A stretch of 64,000 nt of DNA from Blasia pusilla (Eukaryota; Marchantiophyta; Marchantiopsida; Blasiales): NCBI GenBank assembly GCA_050084515.1, contig CM114274.1:16368001-16432000 (forward strand), given 5' to 3'. Below are positions 37,771 through 52,400 of the stretch, piece after piece; position 1 is the first letter of the stretch; every line of letters starts with the position of its first letter. Both the position numbers and the translations under genes were made by a program. The notes under the pieces were generated by a model. The model was given only the letters and a program-made list of their open reading frames with translations. It did not search any database and had not been told where the DNA came from.

Positions 37771-40700
37771 TATTACTTTCCACTACCCTTCACTTTTTAG
37801 AGGAATCGGGAGGGTTGCAAGAATTCTGTTTCGTTCTCCTTATGTACGTTATTTCCCCTTCTTTGTTGAACTTTCATTCCGTGTCACAATGGACTCAAAA
37901 AAAACTTATAAGATATTTAATGAGTCCATTTCAAGTCCAAGTCACATATTATATGAAAAATGTCAAATTTTTGCAACTCAACTTTTCATGTATGTGAACT
38001 TGCAATGCTCCCACTTTGAACTTTAACATAGAAACTATACATTCATTGGGTCCAAACTTGCAATAGGCTCATAAATCACTTGCAAAAGTGTAAAATTTTC
38101 AAACAAAAGCCCCCCTCCCCCAAACCAAAAAAAAAACCATCTCATTGAGTAATTTCCTATCTTATAAGCTAGCATGTTTTGGGCTCTATTACCACTTCTA
38201 GGTTATTTTGAGACTTGAATCATGACTAAGCCCTATCTACTTTTATTCTCTCTAAGCGGATTTTTTTCTTCATTTTATACCTACGACAACTGGGAAGTGG
38301 GATGGATCTAGGCAGGAGTAGAGGAGACCCATCATTGATACTAGGATTGTAGATGCCCCCAACTAATCATGCCACTATCCATATAGTGGATGTGACATCA
38401 AGATCATTTACGGTGTTCCTTAGGGGAGGAAGCATACATCCACAAGCGTATGTTTGCAAATTGGGATATACTCTCGACCTAAATAAGTTAGTGAATCACT
38501 TCTAGCCTTCTTTGTCATTACAATTTCTATTGGAATAACTAAAACTAATATGTATGTATGTGACAACATCATAAGCCACAGCCACATAAGGAGGAGGGCG
38601 CAAGGTTTGTTGGTAGTATACTAGACATCCATATGAATATTATGCTAACTATCTAGATTTGAAGCAAATCTTCTTCTTTGTAAAATTTTTCCTCTAACCC
38701 TCCTCCATATATTTGGCTAGGTAAGCTACTTTAGGCAAGGATGGAAAATTATAAAATCAATTCCCTTGATCTTGAAAATAGTAATAAACTTTTATCAATG
38801 TTGTGTTTATTATACAAACATTCAAGGGGATATCACGGATTCTTGATATTTTAGAGGGACGTAAGAAAAAAAATAGAATAGAAATAGTAAGATAGACATG
38901 GAAAAAGATTCTAAGAAATGAAAATCCTTCAATCTTATATATTTTGTAATGAAAAAATATATAAGATCTTATGTAATCTTATCTTCAAATCTTTAGAGAG
39001 AGCAAGAAAATGGGCACACAATTCAATAGATTGAGCTCAAATACTTTTAGTCTCTTTAGTGGGAAATAATTTATAAAGAAATAAATTGATAAGAATTTTT
39101 AAGGCTTCTTGCAAGCTAAGAAATTTTTTCTATAACATTCTCCATTAGCCCCAATAAAATGACCTTGTATCTCCTTGTGAAAAGGATATGTCTTTATATG
39201 TGGTTGCTCCATGAATTTGATGTAACCAACAACGATCATCTTGTGAAAATGAAAAATCAGCATTTCACCATAAAAATATTTAATTCTTATAATGGCTCAT
39301 ATGAAAAAAATGTGTTTTTGGTATTTTATTACTTGGATTTGGTAGGATATCAATCACCAATAAGATGACCAAAATCATTTATCTCATAATGAAAAAAATT
39401 CTCCAATTTTCACATGAGAATAACTCAATATATAAATATCTTTAAGCATTAGGATAGTGTGGTTTATAACATACCATTGTGTAAGGTTGGTCTCTAAGTT
39501 TCTTTTTAGAAAACTAATTGATGCATCATAATTCTTGAATCAAGCGCTTTGTTAATTTAAGATGTACAACCAATCCGACAATACTTGGTTGTTTTACATG
39601 TAAACTAAACTTGAAGAATCTCCAACACATTCTTATAACCAACATTTCCAGAAGAAATGTACATGAAATCATAATTCTATTATTAATTTTGTCTTCAAAA
39701 ATATTTTTGAATAAAAAAAAAAACCTTGCAACAAGCTAGATATTGTGTTGTCTTATTGATAACATTCGATTTTGATATACTTAAAGCATTTGATTTTGAA
39801 GGATATATCATTTTGATGCCTTATAAGTTATAATTCTGATAAAAAAAATATCACAACTAAACTATTATTGATGGTGCAAAATTCTATATGATAATAAAAA
39901 ACATACAAAACATACGATTATAGAATATTATCCATAAATTATTCAAAGTTTTGTCATATTATGTAATCTTCTTCTCATTTTCTAATAAATAAAATGACCA
40001 GGATAATCACAAAGACTTCTCACGAAGACAAATTCGGCCTTTGCACTTAGATAGAATTCACACCCATAATAGATAGATTATTTATCTTCAATCTTGAATT
40101 TCATGGATGCAAGAGTTTTTGTACTCAAATTTGGATGTCCTTTCGTATGTCTTGATATATTTGACTAGATATTGGACATCTAGATTCAACACTCCACAGA
40201 TCCATAAAACATACTATCAAGCATTTTAGCATATAATCTTGAATGAGTGTTTGTACCTTGGATCTTTTCCCATAAAATATTATCAAAATCTAAACTTGTA
40301 TGAGGCTTATCCACTGATACTAGACAAATAAAAAGGTGGACATATGACAAACTATTTTTTCGATCGTAGTCATATGAATACATTTCACAAACCTCCTTGA
40401 AAATGTATTTTGAACTTGATCTTATTAGGATTATACACTTGAAGTCAAAAGAAGAAGATCATAAAATAATTTTGAAGGTCTTTTTCTTTGACATTCCTCA
40501 TATCTCTACAATCCTCCATATTCCCATCAAACCCTTTTGTGTTTTCTTCTTCATTTGGTCTACATTCTTCTTGTATGTTTTCCACTATACGCTCTCATTC
40601 TTTCCAAAAATGATCTTTCTAGATGTTATTCTACTTCTTAAAAAAAACACATTAAAATGCAAGATTTTGTTGCCTTATTAAGATATAACATGTCAAACAC

Positions 40701-43700
40701 TATAGTATACAAGTGCCATATAATTATACAATAATATCATACCATAACGTTACTTCATTCTTGTGATCAAGAAAATAACTAATGAAAAATTTACAAAATC
40801 TAGCATGCGGACCTTGTTTTTTTAATTTTAAAATAATAGGTAAATCTTAAAAATATCTAATTATAATTTGAAAAATCTTGTTACATATGGATTATATGCA
40901 TGTAACATGTTCTATCTACTTCCTAAAATATTGTGTTGAAGATCATTGGACCTAACTCTTTCATAATTCTCACCTTCAAGATCAAAGTCAAATATATAGA
41001 TTCAAGAAATTTGAGGATAATCATCCTCTTGTGGATAAAGTTGCCAATAGAATGGTAGATCTTTTCTTGAATATAAATGTGCAATATACCTCTTGAACAT
41101 ATGCTCTAAGATAAACTAATTGAAGTCCAAAATTATAATCTTGAATACGGTTTACAAAATTATGGGTATTCATGCATGTTGGATAGTAATAGCTCCATAA
41201 CTATGGAAGAAGCCTTGAATAAGGATAGGCGAATATTTCCATTGTGATAAAACATACAAAAAAATTGAATGAGAGACTTTGTATTTTGGATCCTCACATA
41301 TTTCCAATGCAACTTGTGGCAAACACAACACACATCTATCATGAAACTTAGAACTGCTCAATTTTGCATCAGTGATATATCTTCTCAATCGTTTTTTTTT
41401 ACGTATTTTCTTGAAAGCTTTGATTGCATGTAATATTTATAAGAGTTTGATTAAAAGCCTCTTTTTTATTCGCAAAAATCTAGTTAATTACATAAGAGGA
41501 TATTATAACCTCACAAATAATTTCAATTGTGGTAGTAAAACATACAAATTTGATTTCACAAGTATCGCTTGGATGAGGAGCCTCATCATGTGAAATGGCT
41601 ATCAAGGTCACTTTGAAGAAAATTTTATTCATGTCTATTTTCAATTCTCCCAAAATAATGAGCTCAAGCCTAAAATACTCACTCCATAGATAAATTTTGA
41701 TTGAAAAATGAAAATATGGGGATAATGGTAGATCTATGCAATAGTTGAGGCGATTAAGAATTAAACATATGATGTATTAAGAATATCATAAACATTCGTG
41801 ATTATTGATTTACTTAGAGATCATACTTTTTCATCTTCATTCATTGAAACCAAAACTTTTTGAGATCTTGTTTTTCTCTAGTATTCTCTTTGATAATCCC
41901 TCACCTAAAATTTTTAGTAGCTAAGATTTCATCATTTAATTCATATTTTCTTTTTTTGGATTTATCCTCATAATATTTTAATATAAATTTTACAAACTTA
42001 GATTGACATTGGATTTACCATTGGAAATATCATGAAGAGTTCTCTATTATATTTTCTTCACAACTTCTCCACAAGAATTCTTCTATAATAGTACATAAAA
42101 ATGAAATATTAGTAGAGGGGATTGTCGTCATAATTTGAAATGGGAGGCAAATTTTTTTCATGTGAGACTGTCCTTATAATCGATCGCTATTTGCTAATTG
42201 AAAATTTGGTTTCAGAAGTAGATTTCCCTTTCAAATCTCTCTTTTACCTTCAAATATAGGCAAACATCTCTTGTTCAAAGCTTATGAGAGAGAGGGAATA
42301 GAGATAATTATATTTATGGAAAATCACGTGGCCACTTGGTGCTCGTAGTTTGTCTCATAGGAGAGTATAATTTGGTCGATTGATCGAGGGAGATATCCTA
42401 TGCATAAGACGTATCATGGCGGCATATGAGGGATAAAGGTTGGGAAGAAGAGAGTCTATGTGTGTGTGTGCTATTTTTGCATATTGAGTGTTACAAATGT
42501 ATACATAGACTAGGATCGAACATGGTTAGAATAATAAGATGAGGATTGATGTATAAAATCATGATGTGATGTAGACTTCTACAAAGTGCTCTAGTGCTAT
42601 CTCTAAGTTATCAATTACAATTTTTTTGTCGATAATTAAAATATTTGTTATTTTTGATTATTTTGCCTTCCATAATTTTTTTCTCATGCTTTGTACTTTG
42701 CAATTTTTAAATTTGGATGCGTAGTACTTTATTTTAATCATTAGCATTAGTATCATTGTATATGCATGTTCAATTTCTTATGTCATAGAATTTGAGACTA
42801 GTTTTTATTGATCCTAAAATTCATTGATAAATTACATGACATTGTATAATGTTTTAGGTAATATTCATGTCTATATCATTGAGATTTGGATAAGGAAGAT
42901 ATTTGGCCTTGGATGTAGATGGGTAAGTACTTCTTTTATTAGTACTTGGATACGAGTGAATATCTCAAGGGTGAGGGCTAAGATAAATATTTACACAATC
43001 ATAGTGTAATTTCAAATCATTGATATCTATTCTATGAACCCTTTTACTTGATATGGTGCGCAAGTTCTCCAAGACCACTTTTCATTCTTGATTAAGAATA
43101 TGTTGGTAAAGAGATTGCTACGACTTAAGACCAGGATTTAGTGACAATATTTGCCTTCCCTATTCTTGAGTAATTTGAAATCTAAGAAGTCCACAAAAGA
43201 ATTTGAGTGACGACGAATCATGGTCAAAGTTTCATCCTCTTTTGCATTTGAAATCCAAACACTCTAACGATCAAGTTGGGCTCATAATGTTTGGAAATTT
43301 GATGTTGGAGGCATTGCTTTACACATCCATATGTTTTGTTGTTTGATATAAAAAAATATTTTCATAACGTATAAGTAGTTAGAAAGTGTTATCCTTCTTT
43401 ATAATATTATCAAGTAGAGGATGGAAGTGACTCGAAATGACTACCATTTCATAATGTTCCTACCGTTCGACCCCTAATACTTTGTGGAGAGGTAGACACA
43501 TACTTTTTCATAGGTATATCACAAATTCACTTCAAAGTTCTCATCATCATAAGATGGGAGAGAATATTCTTTTGTGATGGGATATTTATACCCAATATAC
43601 TCCTCTTTATTGATGAGAAAAGGGAACAATATACCCATGTGCTTTGATATCCATAAGTGCACGTACTATCTGAAATTGAAGTGTCCAAGCATTGTAACTT

Positions 43701-44416
43701 TGATCTTGAGTGCTAGTTGAAAGTAAATGTGCAAATTTGGTCAAAGACATATATCACGTAATGCTTCGTAAGAAGATATATAGATTAGTTATAGTGCATA
43801 CCTCAAAAATGAACTTCCTTGAGAGATGTTAATCCTTGAAAATAGGAGGGATCACCTATATCTATTTTTCAAACATAAGAGACATATGATAATAGGAGTC
43901 AATGGTACAAGAACATAATGTCTCGAGAATATAACAATGGGTTTCGCATCCACATATGAATGATTGGAATATATTTCGGAATGCATACTTCATGTTGAAA
44001 TGCAATATATCATATTTTCTTTGTTGAATGAGATGTCTTCTTCCTACGCATTGTTTCCTTTTTCTGTTTTTTGAATTGCATGAGGCTTGGTCTCCAAATA
44101 AAAAGTCTCTCCAAGTGTAGCTCCTTCAAGTACTACCTTGGAACGTTATTCCAACTTAATATTGGAGAGATTTGTTGCTTGAAAAAGCTAACCCCTCTGT
44201 CGCCAAGAAAACCTCAAGATAGTTTAAAGCCGCCCAAGACTAAACCATCTACGACCACAAAGAGTATGAAAAGAAGTTTTAGTTTTAGACAACATGTGTC
44301 TAAAAAAATTCACAATTCGAGACCTTTCTAGCAATATCCACAGTTGAGATGAGATATAGTTTGAGAAAGTATTAAGTGAGAAACCATAATCAAATTTTTT
44401 TGAGACTTGTCTATAA

Positions 44417-44590
44417 CCCGTGTGTTACACAGGAGTGAAGTACTAACCATACCGCACAAACATTCAAATTTTTTTTTGTTGCTGCCCGTAGTATGGGAAA
44501 TATTTTCCTATTGTCCAGTTGCCACATGTTAAGCAGACATGTGTTTGCAAATCAAGAAGACACTCTCCAATAATAATGTAGATGATATCT
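44417..44590 (+). repeat. direct repeat copy B with adjacent CCGTG palindrome
   Basis: The stretch 44453-44590 is the partner of copy A at 26244-26375. Just upstream, 44418-44433 has the imperfect palindrome CCGTGTGTTACACAGG. Confidence 0.65.
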
Positions 44591-44632
44591 AGTCAGCTTC
44601 GGAGCACAACCAACGGTAGTGGAGAAATTTTA

Positions 44633-44800
44633 TTGGATAGGCTAACAAAATTGTGTGTCGAGGTGTAGAAATTTTTTTTTAACGGAAAGGCTGACAAGGG
44701 CGTGCTTTCGCATGTAGATTGTTTTCGATGGATAGGCTAACAAAGTTGTGCTTCCGCATGCATATTTTTTCCGATGGATAGACTAAGAAAAGCATGCTCC
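44633..44800 (+). repeat. four-copy tandem array, about 47-bp unit
   Basis: Units of form GGATAGGCTAACAAARTTGTGC, then a CGCATG-type block and a T run, start at about 44635, 44684, 44730 and 44776. The last copy is partial. The array ends about 1.7 kb before the DAK start codon. Confidence 0.75.
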
Positions 44801-46480
44801 AGGAGTTGTGGCAACGGGAATGTAACTATCAGAAATATGCAGTCCAAGAAATTCACACGGATTATGTGGAGCAAAGTAGAGGCCGTTTCCTATCTTCCTA
44901 TCTTGAAGGGAATCCTTATCTATCACCCAGGAGAGGGCTTAAAAGATAGGAAACCTCCTCTCATCTTCCTTCTCCACAAAAATTTCTATCGAAATGAAGG
45001 TTTCCTCTTTGAATCGTGAAGATTTCGATTTTCATAAATAAATGTACATAAACTTTGGAAATAGCAGAGAGAGAGAGATATATACCTGGAAATGAAGGTT
45101 TCCAACCAAAAAGGATTTTTTTCCGTGAAGCTCCGGAGTCGAGAGACGACGTAGATGGAATGGAGACTCCGCAAGAGAAGGGAGTCTGGAGTCCCGTAGT
45201 GGTTCTTCTAGCCAGCGAAAAGAGACGATGCCCGTCCGAGGAAAAGAAAGGTCCAACCACCGGACTTCGTTGTAGTTCGCTCGTTCGTTCGTTCGTTCGT
45301 TCGACGATGATGAGGCTCTGAACGTGGGGCTGGACGCTCCTGTCGTCTTTTGCGGGTTCACGTGCGTTTCATCTCCTCCGCCTCTCCGGCCCCGCCCCGC
45401 CCGGGCCGGGCCGAAAGAGTGCGGGTGCGGGTTGGGTTGGGCGACTCGGGCTTCGCGGGGAGGGAGGCGGAAAGGGCGAAGAGCAGAAGGGGAAGGGAGC
45501 GCGGAAGCACCGCTCGCTCGTGTGTGTTCGAGCGAGGGTGGGAGTGTCAGACAGACAGGAGTGTGCGATCGGAGTCGGTCGGGGCGGTCCGAGGAGTTAG
45601 AGAGATGGGAATGGTGGCGATGATATTAAATGAGTAGATAATGGGATCAGGAGAGACGAAAGACGGGATTCGGGAACGCGGGGTAGAAGGGAATCGGAGG
45701 ATGGGAGTTATGTTGGCAGCGAAAGACGAAGAGAGAGAGAGAAACCGTGCCGCAGGTAGTGCGCGGGGAGGGGAATAATAAAGACGAAAACAATAAAAAT
45801 AATGGCGAAGTCCCACTGTGGCGGTCCTGTCATCTGAAAGTTCAGATCCGAGGTCCGGATTGTTGTGGTGTCGAGGAGAGGAGCGCTTTCTTCCGAGTTG
45901 CGGTATTCCTGGGTTATATTATTTTTTTACTCGCTTACTATTTCTATGGAGTGTGTTCTCGTGGCTGTTTTGCGGAAGCGTGGCCAGAGGTGAACTTCGA
46001 CCGAAAGTCGCCTTCTGCTTCTGAGCACGGTTTCTAGCGGCTGCAGCTTTGCTGATGATGTCTTGAGCGCTTGCTTTCCGTGCGATCCATTTCTCTGACT
46101 TCGTTTCATCTCCATCCTTCGTCGCTCCTCTGTTTTAGCCATTACCTCTTCCGTTCGTCACTCGCGTGAGTTAGTGACGTCTGAGAATTATCCACTGCAA
46201 GAGTTGACACGATTTTGTACGAGCTCCTTCGATCTACCGTGGGATCAAGTGTTTGAAAAATCAACCACGAGGATTGCCTTTGTCGTCGTTAAATTTGTGG
46301 CCGCTTCCCTTAGCGTCCAAGGAGGAAGTGCCAGAAAGATTGCAATTCTCACAACAGAATACGAGAGCTGGATCCTCCGTGAGCATTGCTATGCGGTCGG
46401 CTACGTCGTGAACTTTAATGTACACCGGATAGGCTCAACACCGGTATAGCGCCGAAGCCTTCGGAGTCCTTTCCTCGACA
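44801..46480 (+). promoter_or_regulatory. upstream region of the dihydroxyacetone kinase gene
   Basis: GC content rises, with a CpG-rich block at about 45370-45420 and a (TCGT)5 run at 45281-45302. This region should hold the promoter and 5' UTR. No TATA box or start site can be assigned. GC-rich open frames of up to 112 codons overlap on both strands and look like chance frames. Confidence 0.45.
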
Positions 46481-49400
46481 ATGGCTGGCGGGAAGAAACT
46501 TATCAACGATCCGAATGGTAAGCTTTTCCTCTAGAGTGGCTCAGCTGAGCATTTGAGGTCCACACCGTGGCCACATCCAGCGGTGCAGCATGTGTACAGA
46601 GGCTGGACTTTTTCCACCCCACTAATGTTTTGCAGCGCTTATTGATGATTCTTGTGAATCTGGATCCTCGGAGTTTTTTTTTTTTTTTTTTTGGCACAAA
46701 GACATTGCCAGTTTCGAAAGTCTATTCCCCGCAGCATGAGTCGGACTACAGCGATGCCGAATTGGTTTACGTGTTCGCTGTGGGACTTCTGAGATAGACT
46801 CTTTAGGATGTTTTGAAATTTTCAATTTATTGCAGATCGATTTGTAGGAACCAGGGGGTTCTTGCAAGTACATACACATGCCGCGGGTGATGAATGACGT
46901 CCTTTGGAGACCGGGATTAACATTGGCGTGTTCCTGGTTGGTGTTCATTTGAAGCACACACGCGCTTCAAGATGCCATTCGCTGGAAGAGCCTTGAGAGT
47001 GCCCGGCAGAATGGGCTTACCCGCACAGTTTCTATTCGTACGCTAGCCTGTGGTTATGATCTCTGTAGGCGCAGATTAGTTCCGAATTGACTATGTCCAA
47101 TCTGCTAGACTAGTAATGTATCTCTTCCCGAGTTTTTTTAGTGGAATACATGAACGGACCTTGGTAAGGAGCACACCTTCGTTTATAACGTCTTCCACGG
47201 AAAGAGGCACCAAAGATGGAGAGCTGAAGTGGAGATACTGTGGGCGTGATTAACGCTCCTTACTTGCAGCGACCAATTGAGCGCGGGTGCAACTTTAAGG
47301 GAGAATGGAAAACTTGGTAGCGGCATGGGAAAACTTATAAACCGCATGACGCATGTTTTAACAAAATGTGGTATCTCGAGAATGTCACGTGGCCCTGATG
47401 ATACGTTGGAGTCGTGAATGGTGATTTTTTCGCTAAGGACCGGTTTCTCACCTTACTCCGGCGGGGCATCGTAGCCATGTTACCGACCGAGATTGCTCGG
47501 AGTACGAGGCCGAAGCGTCATGTAGCAGTATAGGCTAATGGCATAGAATATGTCGGAAGTATCACGAATGGTAGTATCTTGGGAGCCATTCCCTGCTTGA
47601 AAGAGACCTATGGCTTCTTTGATGTAGGTCACGTTTTGACTGCGTAATGATGTGTGAACAAGAACGTCAGTTTAGTCTGCAGGTATTTCTGGTCTCGTCG
47701 TTTTAGTATCTCATACAATGGCTGTCCGATATCCAATCAAATCTTCTTGTCACAGCTTTCATTACATCCTCGTTCCACAGTTTCAAAGCGCGAATAGTCG
47801 CTTAGAGGGTAAGGTGGATGGGGCTAGTGCGTACAAACGGAGAAGCCTAGACAATGACTCGGTAATTCAGACGCAGGATACGGACTTGAAAAATCCACTA
47901 TTTGCCACTATCACGCCCAAAAAATCCAGTGAATTGTGTCGGGCTCATAAGAGAGCCACGTAGATGCATGTTCTTCGTCCGACCTTTTCAATTCCAAACT
48001 GAATCCTCGTCCCTTACGTGGGTTTCCGATGGAGTTGTAACAAGAACGTGGTCTCTCTGACGCTTCTGCTAGGTTCTTGAGTCCTCCTCACGCATGCTAT
48101 CCATAGCTGGAATATCAGTCCAGCTTGACTTGCTTGTGTGCGTTTCTCTTCTCACCGAGGTTTCACTGTCTAAGGTACTTCTGTTGTGAAATGGTCTTGA
48201 GAAAGGATGAATTAACCTCACTGCTGTTCGAGTGGAAGTTTGCCATTCCCAACACTCCTTCAGGACCTCGAAAGGACACTCTTATTTTGATATCAATTGA
48301 AATTCATAGGTGTGGCCCTAAAGAGAGTAAGGATTTCTGAATCATTCCTGTGGTGACTGTCTCCGTAGAAGCTTTATGTATTGATGTAGCTGGGTGAATT
48401 GGATGCAGATGCTGTCATAGAAGCCATCGAAGGACTTGTTGAGACGTATCCCAACTTGTCATATTTGGATGGCTTTCCTGAGGTCAGGCTTCTATTAGAG
48501 ATTTTGACCATGAGTGGTCTTCACTGCAATTATGCAAATTAGTGGAGAGTTTTCAACGTGCACAAATTTGTATCAATCCGCTTGGTTCAGTTTCTCCTGA
48601 ACATATAGAAGCATGTAGGGTTAAAGTATGCGAGGTACTAGAGCATCAACATGTTACATTATTCACACGATCAAGGTGTCTGAATTTGTAATTTTGATAT
48701 CTGTCCTGGCTTTGCGTAGAAAATCTTGAAATAATGTATTTCTATGTAGGGTTATAGTCAATGAAGCACTTGTCAGAAAGAGTACAACCGGTTAACTGAT
48801 GATTTTCAGGACAAACCCTACCATCAGAGCCTTCCGTTCCTGTTTCTGAAACTGTGAACTACAAGCAGGTTTGCTTTTTAAGGCGTTCCTCTAAGAGAAG
48901 GTTATCCTAGTCCATCTTTCCTTATCTGTCTTGATTCTCTTCGTTTTTGCAGATCAAAGTGGTGCTACGGGCTGATGTTCCAAGAGGCACATATGATAAA
49001 GTTGCTGTCCTCTCAGGTTTGCAGCTACAGAAGATGGGCATTAGCCTAAATATTCTATGACCTGTCAGCCTAGATTTCTTTTTGTTGTCTAAGGATTTAC
49101 TTCCTTGATGGGGATGGGACACTAAGTCACTTCATTCATCTATCCTCCTTTACTCAGTATGCTCTTCCCCAATATTAAGTCGCAATGAGAAATCTTATCA
49201 TGATAGATTACTTAATCCCTCTGAAGCATTTGTCTACAGCACTTATTCTTTCTCTGTTGGGTTATTGAATTCTGAGAAATCAATTGTTCAATTTCCTTAT
49301 TATCAATGGGTACTAATTGGGTTGAAACTCACACTTTCATACCAAGAATGAGGCTATCTCTCTTAAAGGTAGAGTTTGCTTTTAATGGTAAGTCAATCTA

Positions 49401-52400
49401 TGTTCAGGAGGTGGAAGCGGCCATGAACCAGCACATGCAGGTTTTGTGGGAGCTGGCATGCTGACAGCTGCAGTTTGTGGGGAGATTTTTGCATCACCTT
49501 CTGTTGCGGCAATTCTGGCAGTAAGATTCACAAATTCGTATCACTTTTGAGTTTTCTTGTCAGCATCTAAAGCAAGGCCGCTGTAATATTCAGATTGTTC
49601 CCAATTTCATGGGGCAAGCTAGTTGAAGGGTACAGATAGATATCAATATTGTAGTAAAACCTGACATATAGCCCTTTATGTGTTGATCCCATGATGCTTT
49701 CTGCCCCTTCTATAGAATTTTTTGGATTAGATGGCCCCTGACTGCCAAGCTTGCAGCCAGACAATTTTTTGATTTGTTGTCTTTGGCTTTTGCAGGCTAT
49801 ACGAGCTGTGACTGGACCCCCTGGGTGCCTCCTTATCGTGAAGGTACTTTTGTATTTCGTAAAAGGGTTGACCTTGGTATGGCAATAGGTGAGATATGAT
49901 TTGTAGGATTCTCCCTACCGTTTATTGCAGGTCTATATTGTTCCTGGAACAGCGGCAAATTTATCAAACAAATTGTGATGGCTTCAGAACTATACAGGAG
50001 ACCGGCTAAACTTTGGACTTGCAGCTGAACAAGCCAAAGCTGAAGGTTTCAAAGTTGAGGTAATAACCTCTGTTTAGGCCTTACTGATGCTGATGAGCTG
50101 AAGAGAGGTTGGGAACTGACTTTTCTAGTCTTGAAGTGGTTTCAAGCACTCAAACTTCTCTCCATCGTTGATTGTGTCGAGTCAGGAGTACCACTCAGAT
50201 GTAGTATGGCAGTGGCAGGTGTTCATCATGGTCTGGAACAGCAGAGAAATGCAGGCCAAATTAAATAAATTGATTGGATTTATCTTGATTTGTTTCTTCA
50301 ATTGCAGGTTGTGATTGTAGGAGACGATTGTGCACTACCTCCCCCTCGTGGTTTGGCAGGTCGACGTGGACTGGCAGGAACTTTATTTGTGCACAAGGTC
50401 AGTGGTTAAGCTTATGGTGAATGTTTCTTATGCACATGGGTTTCTGATGTAAGGTCGAGTTTCTCATGCCTCACACTCAATCTCTCATGAGTCCAAGGGA
50501 GGGCGGAACTGTATCAAGTTATGTCTGCGTTGTTTGTAAGTGTGACCAAAAGCCTTTTTCCTGTCCGTGGGCAGTTTTTTAATCTGGTTTTAGTTGCAAA
50601 TTATGATGTGGCTGTCTTGGACTTAAAATCACTCAATATCAGCAGTGATCCTATTCTGTGATCCTATCAGGTTGTGGTGGCCATCGTGGTGTATATCGTA
50701 GTCACAGATTGAGTCTAACTGAAAGTTATGTATTCAGAAATGGTAACAGACTCCCTGAATTTATCACGAAGTTCTTAAAATTCAATGTGACTTTTCTATA
50801 AACATAAGGAAGCCTTGCCTTCCTTTTGTACCAGAAGTTTGATGTGTATTTGCAAGTTTTTGTGCTTGTGTTAGGTGGCAGGGGCAGCAGCAGCAGCCGG
50901 TTTGAATCTTGGAGATGTAGTAGCAGAAGCCCGCAAAGTTGCGCAAATGGTGGGAACAATGGGAGTTGCATTGACTGTTGGTACCATACCTGGACAAGTC
51001 ACATCAGATCGGCTTGGTCCTGGGAAGATGGAGCTTGGGCTTGGAATTGTGAGGACTTCTCTACGTTTCCAGTGGATTGACTCAGTCGTGTTAATGTTGC
51101 ACTGACTGTGCACCTTTAATTGTCTTTGCCAATGTTTGGGTACAAAGTGGTAGTAATGTACTTTCTTGCAGGTCAAAACGAGTTGCCAAGGTTGATAAAT
51201 TAAATGCAAAGGTTCAGTTTGGTTGTGGACTTATCCACCGGACGACTTGCTAAAATAGATGGGATTTAAGAGGAACCCCACTTTAGCCAGTGGGGTTGGT
51301 TATTTCATGCTGATTCCACTCTACCGTTTGCAGGCGTTTCCAGCTACTGGTCCTCTAGGCGAGTTAATGAGCTAAGACATCTGTCTCGCGTTTGTTTGCA
51401 GCATGGTGAACCAGGAGCTGCGGTTGCTGATCTTCAACCAGTTGATGTTGTGGTGTCACATGTTCTCCAAAAAATCCTTTCAAAGGTAAATAGTTTCTCC
51501 AAATAGTCTTCTTTCAGTGCTTTTGTCTATATGTCATGAAGGAGTTTTGTCTATATGTCCTGAAGGAGTGCTTTGAAGTCATTCAGGAGTGTGCTCCAAG
51601 GAACTATTGCAGATTTAACTTGGAAAGAGGCTTTACATGTGCTTGCAGGAGACCCAGTATGTACCGGTCCGCCGTGGGTCTCGAGTTGCCCTGATGGTTA
51701 ATGGGTAATTGCTCATTTTTCTCTACAACTTCTTTCAAACTTGACTATGAAAGATTCCTGGTCTTTTAGATCGCTACTCTATTTCTTAAGCTTTGAGAAA
51801 GCATGAAGAGTATCCTCTGCTAGGCTGTTTTATGTGTTCAACAACTTTTTAAAATTAGCATGGTTCAAGAGCTACAGATTTCGTTGCACAAGTTGATTTG
51901 GAGTATTTTATTTGCCCTTCTTGAGTTGTTACAAGGTCCTTAAACTTTACTCTTGGGCATTTGAGCAGCTTGGGTTCAACGCCCATAATGGAGTTGACCA
52001 TAGCAGCAGGAAAAGCTGTTGCTCAGCTACAGGTGGAGCATGGAGTTGGTGTACAGCGTGTGTATACTGGTTCTTTCATGACTTCTCTCGACATGGCAGG
52101 TGATTACTCTTGGTTAATATGTCAAGCTATCACTGTAAATCAAGCCTTCATGTCTATTACTTTTCCAAGGTTTTGTAAAATTTCCGTCATGTATCTCAGG
52201 CTTTTGTTTAAATGCTCTTGGGGACTCACCTCCAGCAGTCCCTTGTCTAGAAACTTTTGGTTCATCAGTGATAACTTTTGAGCTCATACATCTTGGAGTG
52301 TAACCAGGAAGCATTTCTGACCTTTTTCTTTCTTCTTGTGCACGTCTTGTTACTGCTACATGGCAGGGATGTCACTTTCTGTCTTGAAGGTAGATGATTC

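Larger units (their letters stand above)
26101..44600. other. 18.5-kb AT-rich gene-free tract of decayed repeats
   Basis: Base composition changes sharply near 26.1 kb and returns near 44.6-45 kb. Inside, open frames are short and low-complexity, and I recognise no protein, rRNA or intact tRNA. Homopolymer A/T runs, short (AT)n at about 27410-27427 and (AAAT)n at about 34562-34590 are common. Diverged repeats recur within it (32.2/32.6 kb and 36.7/37.7 kb), and one of its repeats recurs at 63.15 kb, so it is composed of old dispersed elements. Two diverged direct repeats (26244-26375 and 44453-44590) lie at its edges. Confidence 0.7.

Noticed and set aside
26101-44600. Possible LTR retrotransposon bounded by the 130-bp direct repeats
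   Set aside because: No gag-pol domains, primer-binding site or polypurine tract were found. The repeats are short and diverged, so this is kept only as a question in the findings.
45324-45637. Two long GC-rich open frames upstream of DAK
   Set aside because: Composition-driven frames in a CpG-rich promoter region, overlapped by similar frames on the other strand, with no recognisable domain.
49929-49987. Alternative acceptor at about 49930 for DAK exon 6
   Set aside because: Using it puts a TGA in frame at 49978 before the conserved [10 protein letters not shown] block. The acceptor before 49988 joins K to N exactly as in the family.
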